This document shows positions 10,228-17,566 of a DNA stretch of 64,000 nucleotides, piece by piece (the stretch's first letter is position 1; each line of letters begins with the position of its first letter). The stretch covers positions 186,001 to 250,000 of the forward strand of contig NZ_JBAOJI010000004.1 of assembly GCF_037080055.1 (NCBI RefSeq). Reading direction: 5' to 3'. A model generated the notes under the pieces. The model was not told the DNA's origin. It saw only the letters and a list, made by a program, of their open reading frames with translations, and did no database searches. The position numbers and the translations under genes are program-made. Source of the stretch: Halovenus sp037080055. Lineage in GTDB: Archaea > Halobacteriota > Halobacteria > Halobacteriales > Haloarculaceae.

Positions 10228-10434
10228 ATGTCGACGACGATCACCACACCAGCGGAAGACGAAGCATGCGCGTACTGTGGCTGTGCAATCTTCGACCACG
10301 ATCCGATCTGCGTTCGGGACTGCACCGACGACTGCGGGTCGCCGCTTTACTTCTGTAACTACGGCTGTCTGTCGGCACACATCGACGAGGAAGGAATGGC
10401 AACGGGCACAACCTGCGAGTGGTCACCAGAGTGA
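10228..10434 (+). CDS. Small cysteine-rich zinc-ribbon-like protein
   Basis: The protein has 68 residues and eight cysteines: CAYCGC, CVRDC-type spacing, CG, and FCNYGCLSAH. These suggest one or two bound zinc ions. It resembles a family of very small haloarchaeal zinc-finger proteins of unknown role. It does not look like Trm112, despite lying next to a Trm9-like gene. An ATG three codons upstream (10219) is possible. The stop codon overlaps the GTG of the next gene as GTGA, so the two are translationally coupled. Confidence 0.75.
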   Translation: MSTTITTPAEDEACAYCGCAIFDHDPICVRDCTDDCGSPLYFCNYGCLSAHIDEEGMATGTTCEWSPE

Positions 10435-11096
10435 CCGAGGAAGTCGTTCCTTCGGAAGTGACGGAACTGGCGGGTCTGATCGGCCCCGAACCCGACGAGA
10501 TTATCGAGGTGATGGAGAGCCACGCCGACGAGCAGAACTTTCCGACGGTGGGGCCAGCGGTCGGCGCGTGGCTCTCCGTGCTCGCCCGGACGACCGACGC
10601 CGCGCGAATCTTCGAGTTCGGCTCTGGGTTTGGCTACTCGGCGTACTGGTTCGCCCGCGGAATGGAGGAGGGCGAAATCGTCCTCACCGAAATCAACGCC
10701 GACGAACTCGATCAAGCCGAGGAGTACTTCGAGCAGGCTGACATTGCAGACCAAGCCCACTTCGAGCACGGCGACGCCATCGACATCGTCGAGTGCTACG
10801 ACGGGCCGTTCGATATCGTGCTGATCGACAATGAGAAACAGCGGTACAAGGAGGCACTCCAGGCTGTCGAGGAGAAACTCCGATCGGGCAGTCTCGTGCT
10901 CGCGGACAACGCCATCACCGCGGGCGTCATCGACCGTGACGACGTAATCTCGCTGCTGAACGGCGAGAAAGTCGAAACAGCAACGGAGGCGAGTCGCGGT
11001 ATCGCCGAGTATCTGGCCTACGTCCGCGACCACGATGGACTCGAAACAGCTCTTCTTCCAGTCGGCGAGGGCGTCGCGGTGAGCGTCGTTCTATAG
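10431..11096 (+). CDS. O-methyltransferase-family SAM-dependent methyltransferase
   Basis: The protein has about 221 residues. It shows a class I methyltransferase fold of the O-methyltransferase family: motif I EFGSGFGYSAYW, the acidic loop VLTEINADE, then FDIVLIDNEKQRYKEAL and LVLADNA. The family usually methylates small hydroxylated compounds, but the substrate cannot be told from sequence. The GTG at 10431 gives a GTGA overlap with the preceding small zinc protein and is preferred to the GTG at 10419. The gene converges on, and overlaps by six bases, the end of the minus-strand group of guaAb and pyrG. Confidence 0.85.
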   Translation: MTEEVVPSEVTELAGLIGPEPDEIIEVMESHADEQNFPTVGPAVGAWLSVLARTTDAARIFEFGSGFGYSAYWFARGMEEGEIVLTEINADELDQAEEYFEQADIADQAHFEHGDAIDIVECYDGPFDIVLIDNEKQRYKEALQAVEEKLRSGSLVLADNAITAGVIDRDDVISLLNGEKVETATEASRGIAEYLAYVRDHDGLETALLPVGEGVAVSVVL

Positions 11097-11402
11097 TTCG
11101 GCGGCCACGTCGGCGGGATCGAACAGGTTCGGATCGAGGATGAGGTCGGCCTGTCCGCGCGCGAAGTCGGGCACGGAGCCGTCGGCGTAGACGACAACTT
11201 TCAGGTCGGGATTGAGATCCTTCGCGACCGAAATCGACGTTGCTTGCTGGACTTCCGTGAGGACGTACGCCGTCGCGTCGACGATGCCGGCGTCTTCGAG
11301 TGCCGGGCGGTTGCCGATGTCCACCCGCGCAACCTCGAAATCCTCCGCTTCGATTGCGTCGGCAATCTCGTACTGATCGTCGCCTGCGACAATCACAGTC
11401 AT
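11091..11402 (-). CDS. Small Rossmann-like protein downstream of guaAb
   Basis: The protein has 103 residues. It starts with MTVIVAGDDQ and alternates short beta strands and helices, like the first half of a TrkA-N (RCK) nucleotide-binding domain but without its GxGxxG motif. Its ATG overlaps the guaAb stop as ATGA, so it is translated together with GMP synthase. A conserved small protein next to the pyrG/guaAb pair suggests a link with nucleotide synthesis, but its role is unknown. Confidence 0.8.
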   Translation of the reverse strand: MTVIVAGDDQYEIADAIEAEDFEVARVDIGNRPALEDAGIVDATAYVLTEVQQATSISVAKDLNPDLKVVVYADGSVPDFARGQADLILDPNLFDPADVAAEL

Positions 11403-12316
11403 TCGTACTCGATCGTCGCTGGCGGTTTGTGGGTCACGTCGTAGACGACGCGGGCGACGTTCTCGTTTGTGCCGGTGATCCGTGACTGAATCCGCTGCAG
11501 GGTCTCCCAGTCGATTTCCTGTGCGCGAGCGGTCATCCCGTCGCGGGATTCGACCGACCGGACCGAAACGACCCAACCGTGGACACGATTGTCGCCTTTG
11601 ACGCCGGTGGCCTTCCCGATCACAGCGGCGAGGGCCTGCCACGGGTCGTACTCCTCCAGTTCCTCCTCGACGACGTGGTTGGCCTCGCGAGCGACTTCGA
11701 GTTTCTCCTCGGTGATTTCGCCGATGATTCGGACTGCAAGCCCCGGGCCGGGGAACGGCATCCGCTCGGAGATGATCTCCTCCAGATCGAGTTCGCGGGC
11801 GACCTCTCGGACCTCGTCTTTGTAGAGATCCCGCATCGGTTCGACGATACCCTCGAAGTCGATATGTTCGGGGAGGCCGCCGACGTTGTGGTGGGATTTG
11901 ATCGTTCCCTCGCTCTCGATTCGGTCGGGATAGATCGTCCCCTGGACGAGATAGTCGGCCTCGACATCGTTGGCGACAGTCTCGAACTCGCGGATGAACT
12001 GTTCGCCGATGATATGGCGTTTCTCCTCGGGATCAGTGGTGCCTTCCAGCGCATCGAGGAAGCGATCCTGTGCGTCGATGATCTGCAGCGAATCCATGTA
12101 GGAGAACGTCTCGCGGATCTCCTCTGTCTCGCCCTTTCGCATCAGGCCGGTGTCGACGTAGACCGGCGTGAGTTGGTCGCCGATGGCCTCGTACGCGAGG
12201 GCGGCGGCCGTCGAGGAATCCACACCGCCCGAGAGAGCGATGACTGCGTTCGCATCGCCGACCTCGGTTGCGATTTCTTCCAGTTTCTCTTCGATAAAGG
12301 AGTCAACGTCGACCAT
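11399..12316 (-). CDS. guaAb: GMP synthase, ATP-pyrophosphatase subunit (split archaeal type)
   Basis: This is the synthetase subunit that adenylates XMP and aminates it to GMP. The 305-residue protein has the PP-loop SGGVDSS (about 29-35), the VDTGLMRKGE segment, PFPGPGLAVR, and a C-terminal dimerisation domain ending in KPPATIEYE. The glutaminase subunit is missing from the gene. In archaea it is made from a separate gene, which is not in this window. The start overlaps the pyrG stop by one base (TGATG), so it is coupled to CTP synthase. Confidence 0.96.
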   Translation of the reverse strand: MVDVDSFIEEKLEEIATEVGDANAVIALSGGVDSSTAAALAYEAIGDQLTPVYVDTGLMRKGETEEIRETFSYMDSLQIIDAQDRFLDALEGTTDPEEKRHIIGEQFIREFETVANDVEADYLVQGTIYPDRIESEGTIKSHHNVGGLPEHIDFEGIVEPMRDLYKDEVREVARELDLEEIISERMPFPGPGLAVRIIGEITEEKLEVAREANHVVEEELEEYDPWQALAAVIGKATGVKGDNRVHGWVVSVRSVESRDGMTARAQEIDWETLQRIQSRITGTNENVARVVYDVTHKPPATIEYE

Positions 12317-13944
12317 CAGTGGTCACCTCCATCGAGCGAGCAGACGGCGTCGAGAAAGCCAACGAAGGGTGGGCTGGCACGGGTCGGACGTGAGCGGAAC
12401 TCGGGGTGGAACTGCGTCCCGAAGAAGTACGGATGCTCGGGCAGTTCGAGAATTTCCATACGTCTCCCTGAGGTCCCCGAGAAGACAAGTCCTGCGTCTT
12501 CGAGATCGCCGATGTACTCGGGATTGACCTCGTAGCGGTGACGGTGTCGCTCCGTGCAGGTGTCACCGTACAGGTCGTGAGCGAGCGTTCCCGATTCGAT
12601 CTCGGTGTCGTAGGTGCCGAGTCGCATCGTCCCGCCCATATCGTCGAGTTCTTTCTGCTCGGGCAGGAGATCGATGACGGGATGTAGTGTATCTTCGACA
12701 AGTTCAGCCGAATGTGCGCCCTCCAGTTCGAGGACGTTCCGAGCGTACTCGACGACAGCCATCTGAAAGCCCAGACAGAGGCCGAGGAACGGAACGTTGT
12801 TCTCTCGGGCGTATCGGATGGCTTCGATCTTGCCCTCCGTCCCGCGCGATCCGAACCCGCCGGGGACAACAATCCCGTCGACATCGTCGAGTTTCCCACC
12901 GTGGCCGTCGGCAAGATCCTCGGAGTGAATCCACTTCCGCTCGACATTCACTCGCTTTTCCAGTCCGGCGTGTTTCAGCGCCTCGTGAATCGAGATATAC
13001 GCGTCTTCGAGTCCGTACTTGCCGACGAGGGCAATCTCGACGGTCCCCTCTTTGTCGCGGGTGACCAGATCGCGCCACTGGGTATCGCGCTGCTCTCTCG
13101 GGAGTGCCTCCTCGTCGAGTTCGAGATGCTCCATCACGTACTCGTCCAGTCCTTCGTCTTCGACCATCAGCGGGACGTGATAGATATCCTCGACATCTGG
13201 ATTCGAGAAGACTGCGTCAGTCGGCACGTCACAGAACAGCGCGATCTTTTCCTTCACGTCGGGGTGGAGTTTGTCTTCGCAGCGACCGACCAGAATATCA
13301 GGTTGCAGGCCGATCGAGCGGAGTTCCTTGACGCTGTGCTGGGTGGGTTTGGTCTTCTGTTCGCCGTTTTTCGAGTACGGGACGAGGGTAACGTGTGCAA
13401 AGAGAATATCTTCCTCGTCTTCCTCGTGGGCGAACTGGCGCAGCGCTTCGAGGTAAGGCATCCCTTCGATGTCGCCGACGGTGCCGCCGACTTCGATAAT
13501 ACAGACGTCGCTTCCGGCGGCGGCCTCACGCACTCGGCGCTTGATACCGTCGGTGATGTGCGGGATGATCTGGACGGTCTTGCCGAGATAATCGCCGGCA
13601 CGTTCTTTCTCGATCACATCCTGATAGACCTTCCCGGTGGTGACGTTGTGATCGAAGGTCATGTCGATATCCAGGAAGCGTTCGTAGTTTCCGAGATCCA
13701 GATCGACTTCGCCGCCGTCTTTGAGGACGTAGACTTCTCCGTGCTCGAACGGATTCATCGTTCCGGCGTCGACGTTAAGATACGGATCGATCTTGACCGC
13801 AGTGACGTCGAACCCGGCGTTTGCGAGTAGTCGGCCTGTACTCGCGGCGGTGATTCCCTTGCCAAGCCCGGACATCACCCCGCCCGTGACGAAAATGAAC
13901 TTTCGACCCAGCGTGGGGTCGTAGCCTGTTTCTGATTCCGGCAT
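12316..13944 (-). CDS. pyrG: CTP synthase
   Basis: The enzyme converts UTP to CTP with glutamine and ATP. The protein has 542 residues, normal for the family. The N-terminal amidoligase domain starts with KFIFVTGGVMSGLGKG (about 14-29) and has the IDPYLNVDAGTM motif. The C-terminal class I glutaminase carries the nucleophile in GLCLGFQ (Cys) and the HPE pair in TQFHPEF. The ATG at 13944 (MPESETG) was chosen over an upstream ATG at 13986 because the family starts close to this point. It heads the group pyrG, guaAb and the small Rossmann-like gene. Confidence 0.96.
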   Translation of the reverse strand: MPESETGYDPTLGRKFIFVTGGVMSGLGKGITAASTGRLLANAGFDVTAVKIDPYLNVDAGTMNPFEHGEVYVLKDGGEVDLDLGNYERFLDIDMTFDHNVTTGKVYQDVIEKERAGDYLGKTVQIIPHITDGIKRRVREAAAGSDVCIIEVGGTVGDIEGMPYLEALRQFAHEEDEEDILFAHVTLVPYSKNGEQKTKPTQHSVKELRSIGLQPDILVGRCEDKLHPDVKEKIALFCDVPTDAVFSNPDVEDIYHVPLMVEDEGLDEYVMEHLELDEEALPREQRDTQWRDLVTRDKEGTVEIALVGKYGLEDAYISIHEALKHAGLEKRVNVERKWIHSEDLADGHGGKLDDVDGIVVPGGFGSRGTEGKIEAIRYARENNVPFLGLCLGFQMAVVEYARNVLELEGAHSAELVEDTLHPVIDLLPEQKELDDMGGTMRLGTYDTEIESGTLAHDLYGDTCTERHRHRYEVNPEYIGDLEDAGLVFSGTSGRRMEILELPEHPYFFGTQFHPEFRSRPTRASPPFVGFLDAVCSLDGGDH

Positions 13945-13995
13945 ACTGACCGTGTGCTTGGGAGGGGGAAATTCCTTTCGGACCACCTTTTTCTT

Positions 13996-14070
13996 GCGGG
14001 GGTTCGACCGCGAACCCCCGCGACAAAAACGTGGGCGAAAAAGGACTGAACGCTCGCTTCGCTCGCGTTC
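13996..14070. repeat. Two GC-rich inverted repeats upstream of pyrG
   Basis: The first is a perfect 11-bp stem (13996-14006 with 14011-14021) around a 4-base loop. The second has a 7-bp outer stem TGAACGC/GCGTTCA (about 14048-14054 with 14065-14071) around an internally repetitive CTCGCTTCGCTCG core. The same outer stem recurs at 62750-62774. The rest of the interval 13945-14276 shows no gene. The repeats could end transcription of the gene at 14277-14501 or form a structured region before pyrG. Confidence 0.55.
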
Positions 14071-14276
14071 AGGTGAACCGCCTCACTCCGGTCGGCGCAC
14101 TCTAACGACTATACAGTCTTTGACGAAGTCGAGCAGCCCCTCAAAACAGGACCACATTGCATTGTTCGATTGTAGAAGAGATCACGAGTGCGTTTACAGT
14201 GGGGTCGGCCGATCCCGTCGTGTCGTTGTAAGCGAAACGAGCACCGGCCCAGGAGAACACATCAAAAACGGTTCCG

Positions 14277-14501
14277 CTACGCCTTGGCTGGCTGGATAGC
14301 CGCTGTCCCGTCGCTGATACCAAAGAAGACGAACCTCGTTCCGTCGTCGGCGACGCTGAAGCCATTGTCAGTTCCTCGCACCGTGATGGTCACGCCCGAC
14401 TTCAATTGCCTGTGCGATTTTCTCGCCGAGCGAGATCGATGGATCGGGCCCCCGAGTTCGTAGAGATCCCTGAAGTAATCCGTCGTCGCAGGCGTAGTCA
14501 T
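14277..14501 (-). CDS. Small hypothetical protein
   Basis: The protein has 74 residues. The N-terminal half is rich in Arg, His and Ser. The C-terminal half looks like a small beta sheet (GVTITVRGTDNGFSV, RFVFFGI). No family is recognised. A TATA-like CTTTTTATT on the minus strand at about 14525-14532, 28 bases before the ATG, supports a leaderless transcript and therefore a real gene. It lies 33 bases after the GT2 synthase stop. Confidence 0.6.
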   Translation of the reverse strand: MTTPATTDYFRDLYELGGPIHRSRSARKSHRQLKSGVTITVRGTDNGFSVADDGTRFVFFGISDGTAAIQPAKA

Positions 14502-14534
14502 GTATTATATCAAATATCGTGAATAAAAAGAGTA

Positions 14535-15962
14535 TCAATCGTCCTCGGTTTTAAAGCCTGTTCGCTCCATCGCACCCCACGTATCGACGCCTTTGAGATA
14601 CTCGACCAGTCCCTGCCAGGCGACGAGTGTCTTCCACTGCCGGTAGCCGAAGTTCTCCAAGACACCGTACCAGAGCAACCGAAGGATCTGCCACGGACTC
14701 TCGTACCGGTTGAAACTCCAGACTTCACTGAGAATCCCGAACCACGAGAGGAAGACCCCGAATCCGGTCGTCAGCAGTAAGAAGCTGATGAAAAATCCTG
14801 GATCGAGGATCCCGAAGTACCACGCCAGTGGGAGAACGACGTATCCCAGCCCCTCGATGAGTGGACCGAGTGCTTCGGCGGCGGCAAAGAAGGGGAGAAT
14901 AACTGTCCCGACCCGCCCGTACTTGCGTCGGAAGAACATTCCCCGGTTTGCGAGAACCGTCTCGACCATGCCGCGGTACCAGCGGCGTCGCTGCCGGCCC
15001 AGCACACGGCGGGACGATGGGACTTCTGTCCACGCGACCGGTTCGGGGATGAAGTCGACGGAGTACTCGCGGTCTTCGTCGATCAAATACCGGTGTAAGC
15101 GGACGACGATGTCGAAATCTTCGGTGATAGTGTCGTGGCGGTAGCCCCCGATTTCGCGGACGGCCTCGGTCTGGAAGAGACCGAACGCGCCCGAAATAAG
15201 TATGAGTCCGTTGATGCGGTTGAGTCCGAGTCGCCCCGAGTAGAACGCACGGAGATACTCCATGACCTGCAAGCCGGGAAGTCCAGTTTTCGGGAGCGCC
15301 ACCTCTTTGATGCTCCCGTCTTCGATTGTGCACTCGTTGGCGACGCGGATGACGCCGCCAGAGGCAACCGCCGTTTTGGGCTGTTCGAGAAACGGACGGA
15401 CGAGTTGGAGCAGCGCGTCCCGGTCGATAATCGTGTCTGAATCAACCGCACAAAAAAGCGGCATCTCTGTCAACCAGATTCCGGCGTTGAGCGCGTCACT
15501 TTTGCCGCCGTTGTCCTTGTCGACGATCAGGAGTTGTTCGTAGGTCGTCGAGCGGTAGACGTCGTGGATCTGTTCGGACGGAACATCGACCGGAACGTCC
15601 GCGCCGACCACTTCCAACTCGAAGTTGTCGATAAGTCGCTGCAGCGTCTCGTCGGTCGAGCCGTCGTTGACCACAACGATTTCGAGTTCGGGATAGTTCA
15701 GCGAGAGCATCGACTGGACGCTCTCGACAATCGTCGCCGACTCGTTGTATGCCGGAACCACGATCCCGATTCCGGGATAGAACGGACTGGAAAACTCTCG
15801 GAACGGGGGATCCCACCGGGATTCGCGGATATCGTCGCGAAGTTCCAGCAGTGCGAGCACGTGGATGCAGAAGTAGTAGAGATTGATCAAGAGATAATAA
15901 CCGATGACGAACAGCCCAAACACGATGATAAGCCGCGTGAAGAGGTGAGTCACAGTGTGCAT
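14535..15962 (-). CDS. Processive family 2 glycosyltransferase (polysaccharide synthase type)
   Basis: The protein has 475 residues. Two N-terminal membrane helices (about 8-40) precede a GT2 domain with IGIVVPAYNES, VNDGSTDET, VDKDNGGKSDALN, the DSD metal site (AVDSDTI), the TED acceptor motif (TITEDFD) and the RQRRRW motif (QxxRW type) typical of processive synthases such as PgaC, hyaluronan or cellulose synthase. About four more helices follow (residues 350-440). It probably polymerises a sugar nucleotide and moves the chain across the membrane. The sugar is unknown. The start sits at the stop of the HEAT gene (one-base overlap), so this is an operon. Confidence 0.9.
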   Translation of the reverse strand: MHTVTHLFTRLIIVFGLFVIGYYLLINLYYFCIHVLALLELRDDIRESRWDPPFREFSSPFYPGIGIVVPAYNESATIVESVQSMLSLNYPELEIVVVNDGSTDETLQRLIDNFELEVVGADVPVDVPSEQIHDVYRSTTYEQLLIVDKDNGGKSDALNAGIWLTEMPLFCAVDSDTIIDRDALLQLVRPFLEQPKTAVASGGVIRVANECTIEDGSIKEVALPKTGLPGLQVMEYLRAFYSGRLGLNRINGLILISGAFGLFQTEAVREIGGYRHDTITEDFDIVVRLHRYLIDEDREYSVDFIPEPVAWTEVPSSRRVLGRQRRRWYRGMVETVLANRGMFFRRKYGRVGTVILPFFAAAEALGPLIEGLGYVVLPLAWYFGILDPGFFISFLLLTTGFGVFLSWFGILSEVWSFNRYESPWQILRLLWYGVLENFGYRQWKTLVAWQGLVEYLKGVDTWGAMERTGFKTEDD

Positions 15963-17116
15963 TACTCACTCACCCGCCTCGGCTTGCGCGCGCGGTCATC
16001 GTATTCGGCGTGTTCGCTGCTCCAGGCCCACGTCGCCCCCAGTTCCGCCGAAGCAGTCTCGGGGAGTCGGTCACTGTGTTCGACCAGCGCGTTCGTTCCG
16101 GTGAGTCTGGCACGGTCGTCCAGTTCGGTTTCGAGTGTTCGGGTGAGCAGATCCAGGGCTCGGCTGTCGCCCCACGCCGCGAGCATCTCGTAGATCGCTC
16201 CGCGGACACGGGGAGATGGATCCATGACGAGTCGTTCACCGAGAAGATCGTCACGGAGGTCAGTTCGCCAGCCAAGTTGGCCGAGCGCTTGGGCTGCTGC
16301 CGCACGGACAGGCTCGTTGTCGTGTTCGAGCATCGCGATAACCCAGGAGACATCTTCGCTCGTGACCGTCGAGCCGACGTGCTGGCAGACAACTAACACC
16401 TGCACCAGAAGCGAGATCGACCACTGCTGGTATTGGTCTGCAGCCATCGAGAACAGGGCAACCGGGTCCTCCGTCGCAATCTGAAACAGCGTATCCTGAC
16501 CGAAGATCGTAAACTGTGTCGTCGCCTCACCGAGCAAAATATCGACGCCCTCAGCAGGTGAATCGAGGTCGTCACTTTCGTACCGGAGTCGGGCGACGGA
16601 CGCCCGTTCCCGTGGCGTCTGTGGCTCGAAGTTTACCTCAGCGAGCGGGTCGGGCTCTCTGAGGAGGGTGAGCCAGGTGAGTGCGGACAGCCGGGTGTAC
16701 TCTCCACGTGACTGCAACTGTCGCGTTGAGCGCTCGGGAATGCCCAGTTCACGACCGAGTCCACGGAGTTTGTCGGCGTCGCTGCCGTCGAGTTCGCGTA
16801 GATATTCGTCGAGCAAGGACTCGACAACCTCCCGTTCGGTTCCGGACAAGCCGGTAACCCACGGTTCCCAATCGACATCGGGCTCGAAGAGGTGATCCAG
16901 CAGTTCGCTTTGCAGATCGTCACGAACGCGGTCGCGCCGGGTCCGCTGGACCGATCGGTAGGTCGACCAGCCAACAGTCAGCCAGAATAGCACCGCAAGC
17001 GCGATCCCGAGCACCAGTGCCACGAAGACAATAACGACAATTCGCGGGACGCTATAGCCGAAGCCAGTTATTGTCCCGAGCGTCAGATCTCCCAGCGGGA
17101 ACTCAGTTATCCGCAT
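15962..17116 (-). CDS. Membrane-anchored HEAT-repeat protein
   Basis: The protein has 384 residues. One hydrophobic helix at about 22-50 anchors it. A cytoplasmic region with HEAT-like helical repeats follows, clearest at about 255-350 (WVIAMLEHDNEPVRAAAAQALGQLG and the next two units, each split by Pro or Arg turns). HEAT repeats bind proteins, so a scaffold or regulatory role for the neighbouring synthase is plausible. The gene overlaps the end of the receiver gene by 14 bases and touches the start of the GT2 gene, which places it between a signalling protein and the polymerase. Confidence 0.8.
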   Translation of the reverse strand: MRITEFPLGDLTLGTITGFGYSVPRIVVIVFVALVLGIALAVLFWLTVGWSTYRSVQRTRRDRVRDDLQSELLDHLFEPDVDWEPWVTGLSGTEREVVESLLDEYLRELDGSDADKLRGLGRELGIPERSTRQLQSRGEYTRLSALTWLTLLREPDPLAEVNFEPQTPRERASVARLRYESDDLDSPAEGVDILLGEATTQFTIFGQDTLFQIATEDPVALFSMAADQYQQWSISLLVQVLVVCQHVGSTVTSEDVSWVIAMLEHDNEPVRAAAAQALGQLGWRTDLRDDLLGERLVMDPSPRVRGAIYEMLAAWGDSRALDLLTRTLETELDDRARLTGTNALVEHSDRLPETASAELGATWAWSSEHAEYDDRARKPRRVSE

Positions 17117-17480
17117 ATCTCTGGACCCGGGCCAGTAGTTCGCTCGCTCTGAACGGTTTCGTGATGTAATCGTCTGCCCCGCTATCGAATCCCTCCAAGA
17201 CGTGTTCCTCGCGGCCGCGAGAGGTCAGGAGAATGATCGGAAGATCCTCGTCGATCGAGAGTTGGCCGTTTCGGATCATCCGCAGTAGACGGGTGCCATC
17301 GAGACGTGGCATCATAACATCTAGAATTGCCATCTGCGGGCTGTACCCGTCTTCGAGGAGGTCCGCAGCCACTTGGCCGTCTTCGCAGAGTCGAACCGTA
17401 TAGCCAGCGCTTTCGAGTCGGTGAGAAACTAACCGTCGGATCGGTTCGTCGTCGTCGACAACGAGAATCTCTGCGGACAT
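17103..17480 (-). CDS. Stand-alone response-regulator receiver protein
   Basis: The protein has 125 residues and is a complete CheY-like receiver domain with no output domain. The acidic pocket DDD (residues 8-10), the phosphorylated Asp in AILDVMMPR (about 53), the Thr/Ser in LLTSRG, and the Lys in TKPFRA are all present. It is the first gene of the unit RR, HEAT, GT2. It probably acts by binding the HEAT protein or the synthase directly. No sensor kinase gene lies in this window. Confidence 0.92.
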   Translation of the reverse strand: MSAEILVVDDDEPIRRLVSHRLESAGYTVRLCEDGQVAADLLEDGYSPQMAILDVMMPRLDGTRLLRMIRNGQLSIDEDLPIILLTSRGREEHVLEGFDSGADDYITKPFRASELLARVQRYADN

Positions 17481-17508
17481 CAGCTTTCGAGTAAGTATGT
17501 CGTACTCG

Positions 17509-17516
17509 TATAAAAG
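17509..17516 (-). promoter_or_regulatory. TATA box between the receiver/HEAT/GT2 operon and the glycosidase-like gene
   Basis: On the minus strand CTTTTATA lies about 30 bases before the receiver ATG at 17480, as for a leaderless transcript. Read on the plus strand it is TATAAAAG and could also serve the divergent lipoprotein gene with a leader. Confidence 0.5.
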
Positions 17517-17566
17517 CACAGGTATTGGGGGTGCGGTCTCCAGGGCAGGTTGCCCTGAACTTGGCG

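Noticed and set aside
10228..10434. Small zinc protein as the Trm112 partner of the neighbouring Trm9-like enzyme
   Set aside because: Trm112 has a different cysteine layout and an N-terminal LLxxLxCPxxxxxL pattern, which is not seen here.
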